Positions 1 to 7,112 of a stretch of DNA of 14,676 nucleotides are shown here, piece by piece. The notes beneath the pieces are model-generated. The model made no database searches. It saw nothing but the letters and a program-made list of their open reading frames with translations, and was not told the DNA's origin. The stretch is from an uncultured bacterium. Lineage in GTDB: Bacteria; Fidelibacterota; Marinisomatia; Marinisomatales; UBA1611. The number at the start of each line of letters is the position of its first letter. Positions within the stretch are counted from its first letter, which is position 1. The position numbers and the translations under genes were made by a program. The DNA lies in NCBI GenBank assembly GCA_938092125.1, contig CALKMQ010000089.1, forward strand, positions 1 through 14,676, written 5' to 3'.

Positions 1-728
1 TCAATTCCATTTTCAGTTCTATAAGTAATTTCTACAGGATATTGTAAAGAAGGTTTCTCATTAGAATCAGGGTTATCATCATACCAGGATTTAAATTCAA
101 CCCAGCTTTCTTCATCATCGGCAGGAATTTCGCTTGTTGTACCATCAGGCATTAAATATGAAACTGGATAAACTAACTCAAAGCATTCGCGCTCTTCCCA
201 TTCATCATAATACTCGCCCCACATTTCACGACATTCCTCTTTAGCTGAGGTCATCTCATCTTCACTATTAATTGTGACTACTCTTACATCTTGAGTGCCC
301 CCTTCAACATCAATTTCATAGATAATATCTACTGGATATTGAAGAGAAGGCCTTTCATCAGAATTAGGGTTGTCATCATACCAAGATTTTAATTCAGTCC
401 AATTTTCTTCATCATCAGCAGAAATTTCAATTGTTGCACCATCAGGCATTAGGTAGTTCACTGGATATAAAATAGAAAAACAATTTTTGTTTTTATCCCA
501 ATCTCTTTCTTGGCCGTAACAATTCTTGTATGTTTCCTCTAATCTTTCATCACTATCAATAGTAATTAATTCACCATCATTATCGGTTATATTAATAGGA
601 TAAACAACCGATACATCTTCATCAACCTCATAAGCTTCATAATATTCTTTTATAGATTCTTCATCTTCAAAGGTATACGTGTTGCCAATAGGAGTAGTCA
701 CCGTTATCGGAAATTCAATACTAAAACA
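1..728 (-). repeat. Tandem 99-residue protein repeats (two full units plus a partial one) in the lipoprotein
   Basis: Unit 2 spans 186-482 (residues 218-316, 297 bp). Unit 3 starts at 185 and runs off the left edge. Unit 1, 483-728 (residues 136-217), is shorter at 82 residues. Units 2 and 3 are very alike in protein (CFSILYPVNYLMPDG against CFELVYPVSYLMPDG; SWYDDNPNSDERPSLQYPV against SWYDDNPDSNEKPSLQYPV) and visibly alike in DNA, for example accatcaggc at 141 and at 438. Each unit has two related halves, A (CF..hhYPh...PDG) and B (hhYPh...G...hhS.de). B halves end in Cys (C205, C301) and the next A half starts with Cys (C218, C317). Confidence 0.9.
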
Positions 729-1133
729 TTCCCAATCTCTCTTATCTCTAGATTCACCTCTGCTGTAATAATCATCCTCATCAAACCGATAGTCTTTTTC
801 ATATTCTGAATAATCTAGTTTTTTACCCTCTACGTCAAAATATAATTCACTGCGCTTTCCTAAACGCCCAGGTCTCCCAGCTATAGATACTTCGTAACCA
901 AGATTTGAAGCTTTTAGGGATTGCAAATGATAATATTCAGATAAATAATTATCTTCCATCGTAGACTTTGCTGAGGATGGTAGACCCTCCATCTCAACCT
1001 CTATTTTATCATCAGCATCAATAATTGCTTGAATCAATTCTGCATCAGATAAACCTTGAGGCTCGTCTTTAGCACATCCAGCAAAAAAGAATGTTATGAT
1101 AGTAAAAATAAAAACTTTTTTAAAATGTTTCAT
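1..1133 (-). CDS. Acidic repeat lipoprotein with PepSY-like N-terminal domain (partial, C-terminus beyond left edge)
   Basis: The reading frame is open from an ATG at 1133 to base 1, giving 377 residues with no stop in the window. Residues 1-20 are a lipoprotein signal peptide: basic start, hydrophobic core and lipobox FAGC with C20. An acidic Asp/Glu-rich mature protein follows. Residues about 50-105 (LPSSAK, a GYEV strand, SELYFDVEGKKL) resemble the PepSY-like/DUF2874 fold; this is a by-eye match. From residue 136 there are tandem repeats whose half-units carry YPV and PDG motifs; these are described separately. GGTGG lies 7 bases before the ATG and may serve as ribosome binding site. It is probably a surface or periplasmic lipoprotein of unknown function. 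The acidity would suit cation binding, which is inference. The gene is transcribed divergently from the outer-membrane receptor at 1320. Confidence 0.85.
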   Translation of the reverse strand, partial: MKHFKKVFIFTIITFFFAGCAKDEPQGLSDAELIQAIIDADDKIEVEMEGLPSSAKSTMEDNYLSEYYHLQSLKASNLGYEVSIAGRPGRLGKRSELYFDVEGKKLDYSEYEKDYRFDEDDYYSRGESRDKRDWECFSIEFPITVTTPIGNTYTFEDEESIKEYYEAYEVDEDVSVVYPINITDNDGELITIDSDERLEETYKNCYGQERDWDKNKNCFSILYPVNYLMPDGATIEISADDEENWTELKSWYDDNPNSDERPSLQYPVDIIYEIDVEGGTQDVRVVTINSEDEMTSAKEECREMWGEYYDEWEERECFELVYPVSYLMPDGTTSEIPADDEESWVEFKSWYDDNPDSNEKPSLQYPVEITYRTENGI

Positions 1134-1203
1134 AATGTTTCCACCACTAAATCGTTAATATAAATGTTTAAAATGTAAATTTATTCCAAAACAAAAATTC
1201 TAT

Positions 1204-1218
1204 ATGTTTACTAAACAT
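1204..1218. promoter_or_regulatory. Perfect 7-1-7 palindrome, candidate operator
   Basis: ATGTTTA, one base C, then TAAACAT is an exact inverted repeat. It lies between two divergent genes, 70 bases from the lipoprotein ATG and 101 bases from the receptor ATG, and upstream of the suggested receptor promoter. The placement suits a transcription-factor dimer. The DNA is so AT-rich that chance is possible, and I cannot name a regulator. Confidence 0.35.
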
Positions 1219-1233
1219 GAAATAATTATTAAT

Positions 1234-1261
1234 TTGATTTTCTATAATTACCTTATTTAAT
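1234..1261 (+). promoter_or_regulatory. Weak sigma-70-like promoter candidate for the outer-membrane receptor
   Basis: TTGATT (1234-1239) is followed after 16 bases by TTTAAT (1256-1261), about 58 bases before the receptor ATG. The overlapping TATAAT at 1261-1266 matches the -10 box better but leaves a 21-base spacer, which is too long. In such AT-rich sequence this is only a plausible site. A Bacteroidota-type -7 element (TAnnTTTG) was not evident. Confidence 0.2.
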
Positions 1262-1319
1262 ATAATTTAAAATATAAATCATACCTTACCGCACTGACAA
1301 TATTTTATTTTCTTCGTAT

Positions 1320-3590
1320 ATGTTTATTAAAAATCGTATTTCATTATTATTACTAATCTTATCCGTTTTAAACGCTGAACCTACTGGATCTGTAAAAGGA
1401 AAGATTATTGATATCAATAGTCAATTACCACTAATGGGCGCAAACATTGTAATTAAATCTACTTCATTAGGTACTATATCAGATGAAGATGGATATTTTT
1501 CAATTGAAGATATTCCAAGCGGAAATTATTCTATATCAGCGAGCTATATAGGTTATAAGACTGTTTATTTATCTGATATCTGGGTGCGACCTAACGCCTA
1601 TGATTTTTTAAACGTTAAGCTAGAGCAATCAGTTATTCAGATTGATGACATCACTGTTGAAGAAAATTTTTTTAAAAAATCTCTAGTAAATGAATTTCAA
1701 TCTGTTTCATTTAATCGCGATGATATGAGGCGTTCTCCCGGGTCAGGACAAGAAATAACCAGAATTATTAATACACTTCCTAGTGTTGCTAGCGTTGGCG
1801 AGAATAGACAAGATATGATGGTACGTGGTGGAGGACCTACAGAGAACGGGTTTTTAATAGATAACATATACATTCCGAGTATTTCTCATTTTCAGCAGGC
1901 AGATGGAAGATCAAACGGACCAGTCGGGATTATTAATACAGACATGGTAGAAAATTTAGATTTTTATAGTAATGGTTTTTCATCAAAATATGGGAATAAG
2001 CTATCAAGCTTTGGTGATATTACATACCGTTCAGGTAATAGAGAAAAAAGTGAAGGATATGGACTCCTTGGGATGGGTGGTCTTGGTTTTTTGATAGAAG
2101 GGCCCGTCTCTAATAAGGTAAGTTACATTACATCATTCAGAATGAGCTATCTTGATATAATTGCTGATGCAATTAATGCTAGTGGCGGGATGCCTTCTTA
2201 TAATGATTTTCAAACAAAAATTGATTATAAACCTAACATATACAATACTTTCTCGATATTGGGTATTGCTGGTGGCAGTTTGTATGATAGAGATAAAAAA
2301 GGCGCATTAGATGTCGGGGAAAGTGAATATGGAGAACTAAAAAATAATCAGCTAACAATAGGAATTAACTATAAAAGAATTTGGAATGAAAAAGCATATT
2401 CAAATACCAGTTTATCTATTTCAAATAAATATTCAAAAGTTAACTTTTCAAATATTAATACAGATAGTTTAGTTTTCAAGAATATTGAGGAAGCAGATAT
2501 ATTTAATTTTCGTCAAATAAATCATATTAAAATAGCATCTCAAACAAATTTAGAATTTGGTTTTGATGCTCAATGGACAACGCAGAATTATGATTATTTG
2601 CGAAAGTTGAATGATAGCAATATTCTTCTAGATGAAATAAAATTTGACCAAAAAGTATCAATATCTAATTATTCAGCCTTTTTTACTGTAAAGAAAAATT
2701 TAAGCAGAAAATTAATATCTTCTATTGGGCTGAGAACAGATATTAATGATTATGAGAATACAACTTTAATTTCACCTAGAATTAACTTAGACTATGAAAT
2801 AGTTAATAGTAAAACAAACTTAATATTTAACATAGGTGATTATTACCAAAATCCTCCTGCTATATATATTGCAAATAAAACTTCAGATAGATTAAAGAGC
2901 GCTAAAGCTAGACAATATTCAGTTTGTCTTGAACATATGATTACAGCAAGTACAAAATTTTCAGTATCAGCTTATCAGAAAGACTATAATAACAGCCCCA
3001 TACTCCCAAATTCAAACCTACATAATGATCCGACTTTTCTTTTCGATGAATTAAGAATGTATAATGGAATCGTTTCAGAAGGATCAGCATCATCAAAAGG
3101 GCTAGAAGTTTTAATCCAAAAAAAGAGAGTTGAAAATTTTTATGGATTAATTGGCGGCTCTATATTTAGTTCAACTTTTATCGATTTTGAAGGAATTGAA
3201 AGAAATAGAAATCATAATTATCGTTATATTTTTAATATTGTTGGTGGGTATAGGCCTAAATCAGATTGGGAACTCTCTATTCGATGGTCCTATTTTGGAG
3301 GGAGACCATATACACCAATTAATTTAGAAGCATCGATTTCAAATAACGAACAATATTCAGATGTTGAAAATTTCAATGAAAACAAAACCCCAGATTACCA
3401 TTCACTTTTCGTCAGATATGAAAAAAGATATAATCTAAAGAAATCGAATTTGATTTTATTTTTTGAAATTTGGAATACATATAATCGAGAAAATATCGAA
3501 ACATTCTTTTTCAGTAAAGAACGAGACTCAATAGAAAAAATACTCTATTTTAGTACAATCCCTGTTGGAGGATTTGGAATAGAATTCTAA
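1320..3590 (+). CDS. TonB-dependent-receptor-like outer-membrane protein with carboxypeptidase-regulatory domain
   Basis: The 756-residue protein begins with a signal peptide (hydrophobic residues about 8-17, likely cleavage after LNA at 19). Residues about 23-103 form a carboxypeptidase-regulatory-like beta-sandwich (GSVKGKIID, PLMGANIVI, GYFSIEDIPSGNY, SYIGYK), common at the front of FCB-group receptors. Residues about 125-240 are a plug-type domain with the typical MVRGGGPTENGFLIDNIYIP stretch. The rest is strand-rich and ends in Phe (GGFGIEF*), as expected for a 22-strand barrel inserted by BAM. It probably imports or binds a ligand at the outer membrane with TonB energy. The substrate cannot be told from sequence, and I found no convincing TonB box. 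No SusD partner lies next to it; the next gene is a methyltransferase one base downstream. No clear Shine-Dalgarno is seen. Confidence 0.88.
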   Translation: MFIKNRISLLLLILSVLNAEPTGSVKGKIIDINSQLPLMGANIVIKSTSLGTISDEDGYFSIEDIPSGNYSISASYIGYKTVYLSDIWVRPNAYDFLNVKLEQSVIQIDDITVEENFFKKSLVNEFQSVSFNRDDMRRSPGSGQEITRIINTLPSVASVGENRQDMMVRGGGPTENGFLIDNIYIPSISHFQQADGRSNGPVGIINTDMVENLDFYSNGFSSKYGNKLSSFGDITYRSGNREKSEGYGLLGMGGLGFLIEGPVSNKVSYITSFRMSYLDIIADAINASGGMPSYNDFQTKIDYKPNIYNTFSILGIAGGSLYDRDKKGALDVGESEYGELKNNQLTIGINYKRIWNEKAYSNTSLSISNKYSKVNFSNINTDSLVFKNIEEADIFNFRQINHIKIASQTNLEFGFDAQWTTQNYDYLRKLNDSNILLDEIKFDQKVSISNYSAFFTVKKNLSRKLISSIGLRTDINDYENTTLISPRINLDYEIVNSKTNLIFNIGDYYQNPPAIYIANKTSDRLKSAKARQYSVCLEHMITASTKFSVSAYQKDYNNSPILPNSNLHNDPTFLFDELRMYNGIVSEGSASSKGLEVLIQKKRVENFYGLIGGSIFSSTFIDFEGIERNRNHNYRYIFNIVGGYRPKSDWELSIRWSYFGGRPYTPINLEASISNNEQYSDVENFNENKTPDYHSLFVRYEKRYNLKKSNLILFFEIWNTYNRENIETFFFSKERDSIEKILYFSTIPVGGFGIEF

Positions 3591-3591
3591 A

Positions 3592-4200
3592 ATGGAAAAA
3601 AATAATGATATAAACAAATCTAGTTTTTGGGAAGACAGATATGAGAAAGGCGAAATTGGATGGGACTTAGGGTCAGAAACTCCGGTCTTTTCAGCTATAT
3701 CTGAAACATTAAAACCAGGAAGTGTTTGCATCTTAGGATGCGGAAACGGTTACGATGCAATTTCCTTTAGCAAAAAAGGATTCAATGTTACTGCAGTGGA
3801 TTTTGCAGAAACACCAATCAAAAACATTAACAATATTGCAAATAATTTATCTTTGGCAATAAATACTATTCAAGAAGACATCTTTGATTTAACACCAAGA
3901 TACAATCACAGCTTTGACTATATACTTGAACAAACCTGTTTTTGTGCTATAGATCCAAAAAATAGGGACCAGTATAGTAATTTAGCTTATGACCTTTTGA
4001 AGGTAGGTGGAAAACTAATAGGATTATGGATGCCGTTGGACAAAGATATTAAGAAAGGCGGCCCTCCATTCGGAGTTAAAGAAGACGAGGTTAAGAAATT
4101 ATTTTCAAAAAAGTGGAAGGTAACAGAAGACTGTTTTCCAGTACAATCAGTCCAAGCTCGTAAAGGAAGAGAAAAATTGATTGTCTTTGAAAAATTATAA
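3592..4200 (+). CDS. TPMT-family SAM-dependent methyltransferase
   Basis: This 202-residue class I methyltransferase shows the thiopurine/thiol methyltransferase family pattern: SFWEDRYEKGEIGWDLGSETP (residues about 11-31), SAM motif I as ILGCGNGYDA (47-56), the acidic ribose-binding end of strand 2 as VTAVDFAETPI (66-76), and EQTCFCAIDPKNR (113-125). Characterised relatives methylate thiols, thiocyanate, halides, or selenium and tellurium compounds. The actual acceptor here is unknown. The protein is cytoplasmic, with no signal peptide. The ATG follows the receptor stop after a single base, so the two genes are almost certainly co-transcribed and perhaps translationally coupled. The 3' end overlaps the convergent aldo/keto reductase by 6 bases. 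The length is normal for bacterial members. Confidence 0.85.
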   Translation: MEKNNDINKSSFWEDRYEKGEIGWDLGSETPVFSAISETLKPGSVCILGCGNGYDAISFSKKGFNVTAVDFAETPIKNINNIANNLSLAINTIQEDIFDLTPRYNHSFDYILEQTCFCAIDPKNRDQYSNLAYDLLKVGGKLIGLWMPLDKDIKKGGPPFGVKEDEVKKLFSKKWKVTEDCFPVQSVQARKGREKLIVFEKL

Positions 4201-5187
4201 CATATCAGGCTCTGGACTTGGTCTGTTTTTTAAAATTTTCTCAATTGAGTTCATTACTTTATCATCAAGAAGCCTAGCATATTCCGCTGCTTTAATATTT
4301 TCGTCTAACTGATTGGTTGTAGTAGCTCCAAGAATTACAGTGCTAACATTTTTATTTTTTAAACACCATGCTATACTTAATTGAGCCATTGAGATATCTA
4401 GTTTTTCTGCAATCTTTGATAATTTAATTACTTTTTTAATATTCTCTGCTCCCTGTTCGGACTCTAAACCATCTCTTAAAAACTTGTAATCAGGCAAACT
4501 CATTCTTGAGCCTTTTGGAATTTTTTCATTGTACTTACCAGTTAAAATTCCTGATGCTAAGGGTGACCAAATGGTCGTACCTAGTCCTTCTGTTAAAAAA
4601 AGCCCTAAGAATTCTTTTTCTAATTTTGAACGGTGAAACATATTGTATTGTGGTTGCTCCATTGTTGGTGGAGTCAATCCATGTTGATGAGCTACGGAAT
4701 AAGCTTCTCTAATCCTGTCAGCAGACCATTCAGAAGTACCCCAATAAAGAATTTTACCCTGTTTAATAAGCAAATCCATTGCCCGCACGGTTTCTTCAAC
4801 AGGTGTATGAAAATCAGGCCTATGGCAAAAGTACATATCCAAATAATCAACACGTAAACGTTTTAATGCGGCATCGCAAGCATCCCGAATATGTTTAGTG
4901 TTTAAACCTCTTTGGGTTACAGCTTGGCCACCCCAAAAAACTTTACTTGAAACAATGTAGGTATCTCTCTGAAGACCAAGATCAAAAATTACGTCACCCA
5001 TAATTTTTTCTGATTCCCCAGATGCATAGACTTCAGCGTTATCAAAAAAGTTAATTCCAGAATCATATGCATGCTTCATGGTTTTCTTTGCTTTAGCTTT
5101 ATCAAGTTGAAATGAAAATGTCACCCAAGAGCCATAAGATAACTCACTCACCCTTAAGCCTGATTTGCCTAAATTTCTAAATTCCAT
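4195..5187 (-). CDS. Aldo/keto reductase of the Kv-beta (AKR6-like) type
   Basis: This 330-residue TIM-barrel NADPH oxidoreductase resembles voltage-gated potassium channel beta subunits throughout: RNLGKSGLRVSELSYGSWVTF at the start, INFFDNAEVYASGESE (45-60), SSKVFWGGQAVTQRGL, RPD.HTPVEETVRAMD, YWGTSEWS, TIWSPLASGILTGKY, and SIAWCLKNKNVSTVILGA near the end. The AKR catalytic tetrad is present as D49, Y54, K82 and H122. Kv-beta itself has Asn at the last position, so this form keeps the classical His. It probably reduces aldehydes or ketones in the cytoplasm; bacterial members do not need a channel partner. The start is supported by AAGGA 8 bases upstream. It follows ccsA by 41 bases on the same strand and could be the last gene of that transcript. 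Confidence 0.92.
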   Translation of the reverse strand: MEFRNLGKSGLRVSELSYGSWVTFSFQLDKAKAKKTMKHAYDSGINFFDNAEVYASGESEKIMGDVIFDLGLQRDTYIVSSKVFWGGQAVTQRGLNTKHIRDACDAALKRLRVDYLDMYFCHRPDFHTPVEETVRAMDLLIKQGKILYWGTSEWSADRIREAYSVAHQHGLTPPTMEQPQYNMFHRSKLEKEFLGLFLTEGLGTTIWSPLASGILTGKYNEKIPKGSRMSLPDYKFLRDGLESEQGAENIKKVIKLSKIAEKLDISMAQLSIAWCLKNKNVSTVILGATTTNQLDENIKAAEYARLLDDKVMNSIEKILKNRPSPEPDML

Positions 5188-5195
5188 ATGTATTT

Positions 5196-5200
5196 TCCTT
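5196..5200 (-). promoter_or_regulatory. Shine-Dalgarno site of the aldo/keto reductase
   Basis: On the minus strand AAGGA, within GAAAGGAAAA, sits 8 bases before the ATG at 5187. It fixes the start and shows that this organism uses Shine-Dalgarno initiation for at least some genes. Confidence 0.7.
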
Positions 5201-5228
5201 TCAAATAAATTTTAAATATATCGACACA

Positions 5229-7112
5229 TTAATTATTTGAACGTATCAATACTTTATTTTTTGATTTGGCCCAATAATATGTTCCAAAGCCTGTAACAAT
5301 CTCAAATAATGTAAATAGGATTAGGTTTACTGCTATTCCACTTGCAAAGCCATAACTATGTAAGCCTATGGAAAGTAGGTTTACACCAAACCATGCCATT
5401 ATAACAACGATATTATTAAGTACCATACCAAGTGCAAATTTATCAGGTTTAGCTAAACCACTCAGTCTCATGTGAACCATCATTAACTGCCACAAAACAA
5501 TTAAAAGAGCACCATTTTCTTTAGGATCCCATCCCCAAAATCTACCCCAAGACTGATCAGCCCAAATACCACCAAGGATTGTCCCAAAAAGGGTGAAAAA
5601 GAGCGCAATCAATGTAACGCCAAACATATTATTATAAATACTTTTTAATCGGACACTATCTTTAGGTACTCGTATTTTTTCAATTAAATAAATATGACCA
5701 ATTAAACCGGCCATTAAAGACGTACCATAGCCAAGAATGATTGTGGTGACATGAGTAGCAAGCCAAAAGTTAGAATTCAAAACAGCGACAAGCATCTCCA
5801 AGGTATCACCATCTGCGGCATAACCAAAGCCAACATAATGGAGAAGAGATCCACTAATCGAACCAATAAAAATTCCTAAGCCATCTTTTCGAATATATTC
5901 AATGATGAGTGAAACAAGGACAATTACAAAACCAACAAAAATCACTGTTTCATATAAGGTAGAAATTGGTGGACGGCTCATGATTACCATCCTCAAATAA
6001 ATACCAAATGTGTGAAGACCAAAACCAATTATAATTGAACAAAAGGCAATATTTCTGAATATATAGGGCTTAACCATCCAACTTAAGCCCAATAGTATGA
6101 AGCCAAGTATATAAAAAACTAAACTATTTGTAAACAGATTAGCTTCATTGAGCCATCGCTCATTACTAAGTATTGAGAAATCTACTTTTTCACCGACATG
6201 AGAGATAAGTCCTGTTTTATACGACCTCAAGGCACTATTTTGATTTTCAATATTATTTTCAAATCTTGCGAGCAGATAAGATTCCAACGATTTGATAATT
6301 TTGTCTTGGTGAGGTTCTATCAATCTACCATCAAATAATTCCCAAGGTGATAACCACAAACCAGATGAATCATTTTTTGAAGGAGGTATAATTTTTAGTG
6401 CCTTTGCAAAATCATCAGAACTAGTTTGTTGTAAATTGTAAAGAAGTAACGCAATCTCTCTTTCAGAACCCGACCATTCTGATTCAGGCTTTGTTAAAAT
6501 TCCTTGTGAGGTTTCAAATAGTGACCCTCGATGACTCATTACGTGGGCATAACTAATAAGTTGCCCGGGCTCAACATGAAGACTGGAAGCTAAGCCTGTA
6601 TCATAAACTGAAAAAAGAGGAAGTAAACAGCTCAGACTAGATACTATTTCTCTAAATTTCATTACGTTTTGATATATTTCCACAAATTGACTTTCAAAGA
6701 CATCTCTTTCAACTTCTTTTTTTTCAAAAATTTCCCTAATAAGCGGTAGTTGCTTTTCAATACCTGGAAGTAATTCATTATAACTATATTTATGGAAATT
6801 ATTTGTCCAAGTTAGACCCAAGGCATTAACAACTTCAGGGTTTCTAAGATTAAATACTTTTTGATCTAGCCCTTTTTCAGGGTGGGTAAATAGGTTTAAA
6901 AGCCAGTCAATAGCAGAAAGGTTTTCATGTTTAATTTTTCTCTTACCATAAAAAGCTAGTGATTGATTTCTAGCAAATGAATCGAGAGGCTTTATTCTTC
7001 CGCCTTCTTGAATTGGAATATCACTAACAAAAAAACTCTCTGCTGATAAGCTACTATAAAGCATAATGGTAGATGCTATTATGCTTATTGTAATATTTAG
7101 CAGATTTTTCAT
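5229..7112 (-). CDS. ccsA: Cytochrome c biogenesis protein CcsA/ResC with large N-terminal domain
   Basis: This 627-residue protein is the haem-handling half of the system II (CcsBA) cytochrome c synthetase. The C-terminal part (about 330-615) is multi-pass membrane and holds the haem-binding WWD segment WADQSWGRFWGWDPKENG (517-534). Candidate haem-ligand histidines flank it, at H454 (FWLATHVTT) and H585 (GLHSYG); H367 lies further upstream. The first 24 residues are a signal peptide or first membrane anchor. Residues about 25-330 form a largely hydrophilic domain beginning IQEGGRIKPLDSFARNQSL, likely outside the inner membrane. Plain CcsA proteins are about 300 residues, so this domain is an addition. 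I recall similar GGR(V/I)KPLD starts on CcsA proteins of other FCB/PVC bacteria, but its role is unknown. The ATG overlaps the resB stop by 4 bases (ATGA), which implies coupled translation. Confidence 0.93.
   Translation of the reverse strand: MKNLLNITISIIASTIMLYSSLSAESFFVSDIPIQEGGRIKPLDSFARNQSLAFYGKRKIKHENLSAIDWLLNLFTHPEKGLDQKVFNLRNPEVVNALGLTWTNNFHKYSYNELLPGIEKQLPLIREIFEKKEVERDVFESQFVEIYQNVMKFREIVSSLSCLLPLFSVYDTGLASSLHVEPGQLISYAHVMSHRGSLFETSQGILTKPESEWSGSEREIALLLYNLQQTSSDDFAKALKIIPPSKNDSSGLWLSPWELFDGRLIEPHQDKIIKSLESYLLARFENNIENQNSALRSYKTGLISHVGEKVDFSILSNERWLNEANLFTNSLVFYILGFILLGLSWMVKPYIFRNIAFCSIIIGFGLHTFGIYLRMVIMSRPPISTLYETVIFVGFVIVLVSLIIEYIRKDGLGIFIGSISGSLLHYVGFGYAADGDTLEMLVAVLNSNFWLATHVTTIILGYGTSLMAGLIGHIYLIEKIRVPKDSVRLKSIYNNMFGVTLIALFFTLFGTILGGIWADQSWGRFWGWDPKENGALLIVLWQLMMVHMRLSGLAKPDKFALGMVLNNIVVIMAWFGVNLLSIGLHSYGFASGIAVNLILFTLFEIVTGFGTYYWAKSKNKVLIRSNN

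Larger units (their letters stand above)
1134..1319. other. Divergent AT-rich intergenic region
   Basis: These 186 bases separate the minus-strand lipoprotein from the plus-strand receptor and must hold promoters for both. The region is very AT-rich. Visible features are a 15-base palindrome at 1204-1218, another copy of ATGTTTA at 1164-1170, and a weak sigma-70-like promoter for the receptor. I see no reading frame of note and no RNA gene. Confidence 0.6.

Noticed and set aside
4203..4236. Possible terminator after the methyltransferase (T6 run after GGTCTG)
   Set aside because: No stable stem precedes the T-run, and the sequence is coding for the reductase C-terminus.
4506..4857. Two overlapping plus-strand open frames opposite the aldo/keto reductase
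   Set aside because: The minus-strand reductase is conserved over this whole stretch; the frames have no recognisable domain or ribosome site.
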